Assembly: GCA_038224615.1 (NCBI GenBank)
Contig: JBBRFH010000126.1
Location: 1-9,777, forward strand
Direction of reading: 5' to 3'
DNA length: 9,777 bases
Source: JBBRFH01 sp038224615
GTDB lineage: Bacteria; Planctomycetota; Phycisphaerae; Tepidisphaerales; Tepidisphaeraceae
A program made the position numbers and the translations under genes. The notes under the pieces were generated by a model. That model saw nothing but the letters and a program-made list of their open reading frames with translations. It was not told where the DNA came from and made no database searches. Shown piece by piece: positions 6,209 through 9,777 of this stretch; position 1 is the stretch's first letter; every line of letters begins with the position of its first letter.

Positions 6209-6993
6209 CCAGCCCCACCCAGGATTATCTCGAAAAATGCGCCGGCCTGATCGAGACGGTGCGCGGCCAGACGCTGTCCATCAACCGCGCCGCCGACTGG
6301 TTCGCGCACACCATTCTCGCCGGGCGGATGGTCCACGTTTTCGCCTCGGGGCACAGCCGCATCATGGTCGAAGAAATGTGGCCGCGCTACGGCTCGTTTC
6401 CGGGGTTCAATCCGATTGTCGAGCTGTCACTGACATTCCACAATCTCGTCGTCGGCGCCAACGGCCAGCGCCAGGCGATGTTCCTCGAGAATGTCTCCGG
6501 CCTCGCCGAACGCATCGTGCGCAACTTCGCGATCAGCGGCCAGGACAGCGCGCTGGTCATCAGTTCCAGCGGCTGCAATGTCGTGTCGATCGAGATGGCG
6601 GAGCAATTCAGGAAACACGGCGTGAAGGTCGTGGCGCTGATCTCGGCTTCGCATAGCGAAAAGAGCAAATCCAATCACGCGTCGGGTAAGAAGCTGCAGG
6701 ACTTCGCCGACCTCGTGCTCGACACCGGCGCTCCGCCCGGCGACGCGATGGTGAAGATCGAGGGGCTTGACACGCCCGTCGCCCCAGGCTCGACGGTCGG
6801 CGGATGCCTGCTGATCAACTCGATCAAGGCCGAGCTCGCGCTGCGGCTCACTCGCGCCGGCCAACCGCCGAAGGTGCTCAGCGGCGGGGCGATCGTCGGC
6901 GCTGAACGCGCCAAGGCGCTGTTTGAGGCGGCGTACGACGAGCACGCGCATCGGCTTGCCAAGCTGTACGAAAACGTCGGAGAGAACCTATGA
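6205..6993 (+). CDS. SIS-domain phosphosugar-binding protein (UPF0309-like)
   Basis: This 262-residue single-SIS-domain protein binds a phosphosugar and may isomerise, cleave or deaminate it. Sugar-phosphate contacts typical of SIS domains are visible in FASGHSR (46-52) and VISSSGCNVVSIEMAE (118-133). The stretches HASGKKL (158-164), MVKIEGLD (182-189) and VAPGSTVGGCLLINSIKAE (192-210) match the UPF0309 group of uncharacterised SIS proteins rather than GlmS, GmhA or MurQ. A long N-terminal helix region (6-37) precedes the domain. It starts at GTG 6205 and overlaps the next gene as ATGA. Next to a ROK kinase, the phosphorylated kinase product is the natural candidate substrate, possibly an amino-sugar phosphate. 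This is inference. Confidence 0.88.
   Translation: MTSPTQDYLEKCAGLIETVRGQTLSINRAADWFAHTILAGRMVHVFASGHSRIMVEEMWPRYGSFPGFNPIVELSLTFHNLVVGANGQRQAMFLENVSGLAERIVRNFAISGQDSALVISSSGCNVVSIEMAEQFRKHGVKVVALISASHSEKSKSNHASGKKLQDFADLVLDTGAPPGDAMVKIEGLDTPVAPGSTVGGCLLINSIKAELALRLTRAGQPPKVLSGGAIVGAERAKALFEAAYDEHAHRLAKLYENVGENL
6979..6984 (+). promoter_or_regulatory. Ribosome binding site for the first TIM-barrel gene
   Basis: GGAGAG lies 5 nt before ATG 6990 and supports that start. Confidence 0.6.
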
Positions 6994-7775
6994 AACTCGC
7001 ATCAATGGACAGCGTGCTCAAGGCTGCCAACGACGCCGACGCGTTCGCCAAGGCGAAGTCGCTGGGCCTGGACGGCATCGAGATCAATTTGAAACTCGCC
7101 GACCTGCGCGATCCCACATCCGCAAGGCCGACACGGCTCCGCGAACTCGCCGCTGAACATGACCTCGACCTCGCATCAATGGTGTTGGGCGAACACAACA
7201 GTGGCGGCATCGCCACCTGGTGGCGCGACCGATCTGCTGATGACGAGGTCCGGCGGGCGGTCGAGTGGTGCAGCGACATCGGCGCACAGACGCTGCTGCT
7301 GCCTTTTTTCTTCTTCAATGAGCCCAAGGGACGAACCCACCGCGCCGCCGTTGCCGAGCGACTGAAGCCGCACTGCGAGCGCGCCGCCGAGTTGAAGGTC
7401 GTGATTGCATTTGAAGGCGTGCTGACTGCCGAGCAATTGTTAGAGATGGCGAACGCCATCGACTCGCCGGGATTCGGCGTCTACTACGATCCGGCCAACG
7501 CGACATGGTGCGATCACGATGTTGCAAGCGAAATACGCGCGCTTGGAAAACTGATCCGGCAGATGCACATCAAGGACGCGAAAACGTTCACCGGCGATGT
7601 GCCCGCGGGCGAAGGCCGGGTTGATTGGAAGGGCGTCGTCGCTGCGCTTGATGCAATCGGGTTCGACCGCTGGCTTTCGCTCGAAACGCCGCCGGGTCCG
7701 ATCGAAAGCATCGCAAAGAGCGTCGCGTTCGCGCGCAAGACATTTCCCCGACTGAATGGTGTCGTGAATGCTTGA
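6990..7775 (+). CDS. Sugar phosphate isomerase/epimerase, xylose-isomerase-like TIM barrel (copy 1)
   Basis: This 261-residue AP_endonuc_2/xylose isomerase-like TIM barrel would interconvert keto sugars or epimerise a keto sugar or inositol-like compound using a divalent metal. The expected four-ligand set is present: Glu142 (AFEG), Asp167 (YYDPANA, 165-171), His193 (QMHIKD, 191-196) and Glu232 (LSLETPP, 229-235). The GEGRVDW loop (207-213) is also typical. KSLGLDGIEI (23-32) is the usual first half-barrel repeat. An FFFF run (106-109) is encoded across a six-T tract but does not break the frame. The gene overlaps the SIS gene by 4 bp (ATGA) and the FAD oxidoreductase by 8 bp. Exact substrate is unknown; IolE/IolI, hydroxypyruvate isomerase and tagatose-epimerase-like enzymes share the fold. 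Confidence 0.9.
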   Translation: MKLASMDSVLKAANDADAFAKAKSLGLDGIEINLKLADLRDPTSARPTRLRELAAEHDLDLASMVLGEHNSGGIATWWRDRSADDEVRRAVEWCSDIGAQTLLLPFFFFNEPKGRTHRAAVAERLKPHCERAAELKVVIAFEGVLTAEQLLEMANAIDSPGFGVYYDPANATWCDHDVASEIRALGKLIRQMHIKDAKTFTGDVPAGEGRVDWKGVVAALDAIGFDRWLSLETPPGPIESIAKSVAFARKTFPRLNGVVNA

Positions 7776-9171
7776 CGCGATCGTCCACAATCGCATCCCG
7801 GTCATCGCCGATGTCGACGTGCTCGTCGTCGGTGCCGGCTCTGCTGGCTGCTGCGCGGCGATTGCCGCGGCCGGTGCGGAGGGGACGCCGCGCGTCATGC
7901 TGGTGGATCGCTATGGTTTCCTGGGCGGAGCGAGCACGGGCGTGCTCGATACGTTCTACGGGTTTTTCACGCCCGGGCCTGAGCCGCGAAAAGTTGTCGG
8001 CGGAATCCCCGACTTGGTCGTCGATCGGCTCTGCGGCGCCAATGCGGTGTACCTGCGGCCGAATACATACGGCGCGGGAACGGGTGTGACGTACAACCCC
8101 GAGCGGCTCAAGCGTGTGTGGGACGAACTGGTTGCCGAGGCTGGCGTCGAGGTGCTGCTGCACGCGACGTTGATCGATACCGAGCTCGCCAGCGACGGCC
8201 GAATTGTCGGCGTCGTCGTGGCGACCAAAGGCGGCTTGTTCCGCATCCGCGCCAAGCGGTTCATCGACAGTTCCGGTGATGCCGATTTGTGTCACCTCGC
8301 GGGGCTTCCCTACGAGAAAGCCGGCGACATCGATCCCGCCCAGACGCTTACGACGACGTTCCGTCTGGCGAATGTCGACCAAGCTGCATTCGAGAAGGCC
8401 GGCGGGAAAAAGATGCTCGCCGAGCGCATGGCAGCGGCGGTTGATTCCGGCAGGCACAAGTTGCCGCGAAGGAAGGGCTCGTTTCACGCAATGGCGATTC
8501 CGGGATGCGCATCGACAGTCGCCGCACGCGTGGCCGACGTCGATGCGACCGATCCGCGTCAGCTCACGCTGGCCGAGATCGAAGGCAGGCGGCAGGCATT
8601 TCTGTACGAGGCGTTCGTTCGTGACTGCGTTCCCGGTTACCAGGACGCGCGGATCTGCGGGCTCAGCGTGCAGATCGGCGTCCGCGAAACCCGCCGCGTC
8701 TACGGCGAATATCGGTTGACGCGCGACGACTGCCTGACCGTCGCCCGCTTCGACGATCGCGTGCTGCTGTGCGGCGCGCCGATTGAAGACCACCGCGCCG
8801 GTAACGACGGGCAGGAAGAAACCGCGTGGGCCTACGTGCCCGGCAATCAGGCATACGACGTGCCGTACCGAACGCTCGTTCCGCAGGCCCGCGACGAAGT
8901 GTGGATCGCCGGGCGGTGTTTCAGTGCGACACACGATGCGCATGCGAGCTGTCGCAGCATGGCCCAGACGATGAGCATGGGCCAGGCGGTCGGCGTGGCG
9001 GCGGCGATGAGTTTGCATGATGACTGTGGTGCGCGCAACGTAGACGTTCGCATGCTGCAGCGCCGCCTGGTCGATCTCGGGGCCGTGCTCGAGATGCCGG
9101 TGCATGTGGCGCACACGGCGGCACACGCGTGGGACGAGAACCGAAAATCACTCCAACAGGTCAACCAATGA
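7768..9171 (+). CDS. FAD-dependent oxidoreductase (FAD_oxidored family)
   Basis: This 467-residue flavoprotein probably oxidises a hydroxyl of a sugar or sugar acid, or reduces a double bond. The Rossmann motif VLVVGAGSAGCCAA (18-31) is followed by the ribose-binding VDRYGFLGGAST (46-57). FIDSSGDADLCHLAG (165-179) is the internal flavin-fold motif, IGVRETRRVYGEY (303-315) is a family signature, and WIAGRCFSATHDAHASCRSM (379-398) plus MGQAVGVAAAMS (404-415) form the C-terminal FAD contact. No signal peptide or twin-arginine motif precedes the Rossmann fold, so it is predicted cytoplasmic. That contrasts with periplasmic sugar oxidoreductases of the Gfo/Idh or GMC type. ATG 7768 overlaps the preceding gene by 8 bp and has only a weak ribosome site, so translation may depend on coupling. 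The stop overlaps the next gene as ATGA. Confidence 0.9.
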   Translation: MLDAIVHNRIPVIADVDVLVVGAGSAGCCAAIAAAGAEGTPRVMLVDRYGFLGGASTGVLDTFYGFFTPGPEPRKVVGGIPDLVVDRLCGANAVYLRPNTYGAGTGVTYNPERLKRVWDELVAEAGVEVLLHATLIDTELASDGRIVGVVVATKGGLFRIRAKRFIDSSGDADLCHLAGLPYEKAGDIDPAQTLTTTFRLANVDQAAFEKAGGKKMLAERMAAAVDSGRHKLPRRKGSFHAMAIPGCASTVAARVADVDATDPRQLTLAEIEGRRQAFLYEAFVRDCVPGYQDARICGLSVQIGVRETRRVYGEYRLTRDDCLTVARFDDRVLLCGAPIEDHRAGNDGQEETAWAYVPGNQAYDVPYRTLVPQARDEVWIAGRCFSATHDAHASCRSMAQTMSMGQAVGVAAAMSLHDDCGARNVDVRMLQRRLVDLGAVLEMPVHVAHTAAHAWDENRKSLQQVNQ

Positions 9172-9777
9172 GCACACCCGTTATCGCATTCAACACCGCC
9201 AACCTCGTCGCCCGCCACACGGAGTGGCGATTCGAGCTGAAGAATTGGGGCGAGCAGCACAAGCTGACCGTCGAGAAGACAGACGAGGCGGAGTGGGCAA
9301 AAATCTGCGCGGAGATCGCCGCCGCCGGGTTCAGAGCCATCGAAGTGTGGGTCGCGCACGTCGACCCGGCCAACATGACGGACGCTCGCGCCAAGCGCTA
9401 CAAGACGATCATGGCCGACAACGGGCTGAGCCCGATCGGACTCGCCGGCACCCTCAACGACGACACCGCCCGTGTGTGTCAGCAACTCGGCATTCCCGCC
9501 TGCAACGGCGGACTCTGGGGATCGGATCTGCCGACGATCCAGCGTCTGACGCGCGAGACGCCGCTCGCGTTCAACTACGAGAATCATCCCGAGAAGAGCG
9601 TCGACGAGATCGTCCAGAAGATCGCTGGCGGAAACGAGAAGATCGGCGTCGCGCTGGATACCGGTTGGCTCGGCACGAATAACCTCGACGCGCCCGCCGC
9701 CGTCCGAGCGCTTGGGCCGCTGGTACACCACGTACACGTCAAGGACATCGCGACGCTCGGCCAGCACGACACGTGCC
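9168..9777 (+). CDS. Sugar phosphate isomerase/epimerase, TIM barrel (copy 2), cut by window end
   Basis: The first 203 residues of a second xylose-isomerase-like TIM barrel are present; the frame is open to the window edge. It begins MSTPVIAFNTANLVAR. KICAEIAAAGFRAIEVWVAH (45-64) is the first barrel repeat. Expected metal ligands are Glu138 (FNYENHPEKS, 135-144), Asp164 (VALDTGWLGT, 161-170) and His190 (HHVHVKD, 187-193). The fourth ligand, a Glu, would lie past the end. TLGQHDTC (196-203) is where the Gly-rich loop preceding a conserved Asp/His is usually found. ATG 9168 overlaps the FAD oxidoreductase stop as ATGA, with only a weak AGG at 9158-9160. Its sequence differs greatly from copy 1, so the two are distant relatives rather than a recent duplication. 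Confidence 0.88.
   Translation, partial: MSTPVIAFNTANLVARHTEWRFELKNWGEQHKLTVEKTDEAEWAKICAEIAAAGFRAIEVWVAHVDPANMTDARAKRYKTIMADNGLSPIGLAGTLNDDTARVCQQLGIPACNGGLWGSDLPTIQRLTRETPLAFNYENHPEKSVDEIVQKIAGGNEKIGVALDTGWLGTNNLDAPAAVRALGPLVHHVHVKDIATLGQHDTC

Noticed and set aside
7304..7309. Six-T tract as a programmed slippage site
   Set aside because: The run is short, the frame is continuous across it, and it simply encodes part of a Phe run in the TIM barrel.
7588..9126. 512-codon open frame on the - strand opposite the FAD oxidoreductase
   Set aside because: It is rich in His and Arg with no recognisable domain and mirrors the GC-rich codons of a well-supported gene on the other strand; typical antisense open frame in high-GC DNA.
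8847..9767. 306-codon - strand frame opposite the end of the FAD gene and the second TIM barrel
   Set aside because: The + strand frame carries metal-ligand and barrel motifs and the - strand product shows none.

Overview
The window is GC-rich chromosomal bacterial DNA. Gene content points to a planctomycete-like bacterium, perhaps class Phycisphaerae: a URO-D-like protein, ROK kinase, UPF0309-type SIS protein, FAD_oxidored enzyme and two xylose-isomerase-like TIM barrels packed together behind a GntR/LacI hybrid regulator. This assignment is inference from gene content and protein style; Verrucomicrobia or Lentisphaerae are possible alternatives. I see no RNA gene, CRISPR array, insertion sequence, phage or plasmid feature.

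Block 1 (1-2086, + strand). An imperfect 8-bp pyrimidine repeat runs from the window edge up to the start codon of rph (RNase PH, 111-890). The complementary strand of the repeat carries a canonical G-quadruplex pattern. A polytopic membrane protein resembling GT-C glycosyltransferases follows (971-2086, start uncertain). A 120-bp gap separates it from the convergent regulator gene.

Block 2 (2207-3294, - strand plus control region). The regulator has a GntR-type winged helix fused to a LacI-type sugar-binding domain. It is divergent from the downstream operon across 83 bp. That gap holds an inverted repeat (ATATCA, 15 nt, TGATAT) whose half-sites touch candidate -10 boxes for both directions, so autorepression and sugar-induced operon control are plausible.

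Block 3 (3295 to past the window end, + strand). Seven co-directional genes form one tightly packed operon: SDR dehydrogenase, ROK kinase, URO-D-like protein, SIS protein, TIM-barrel isomerase/epimerase, FAD-dependent oxidoreductase, and a second TIM-barrel isomerase/epimerase cut by the window edge. Five of the six junctions are exact 4-bp start/stop overlaps (TTGA, GTGA, GTGA, ATGA, ATGA) and the sixth is an 8-bp overlap, indicating translational coupling. Together the products can oxidise or reduce, phosphorylate and isomerise a sugar or sugar derivative in the cytoplasm. The substrate cannot be read from the sequence, and no transporter or glycoside hydrolase is present in the window.

The operon is the best candidate for an undescribed pathway. 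Its ROK member lacks the usual zinc cysteine motif. Its URO-D-like member lacks the HemE signature, and the Cys of the corrinoid-methyltransferase His-x-Cys zinc motif is Asp. Neither protein should be given its textbook family function without testing.
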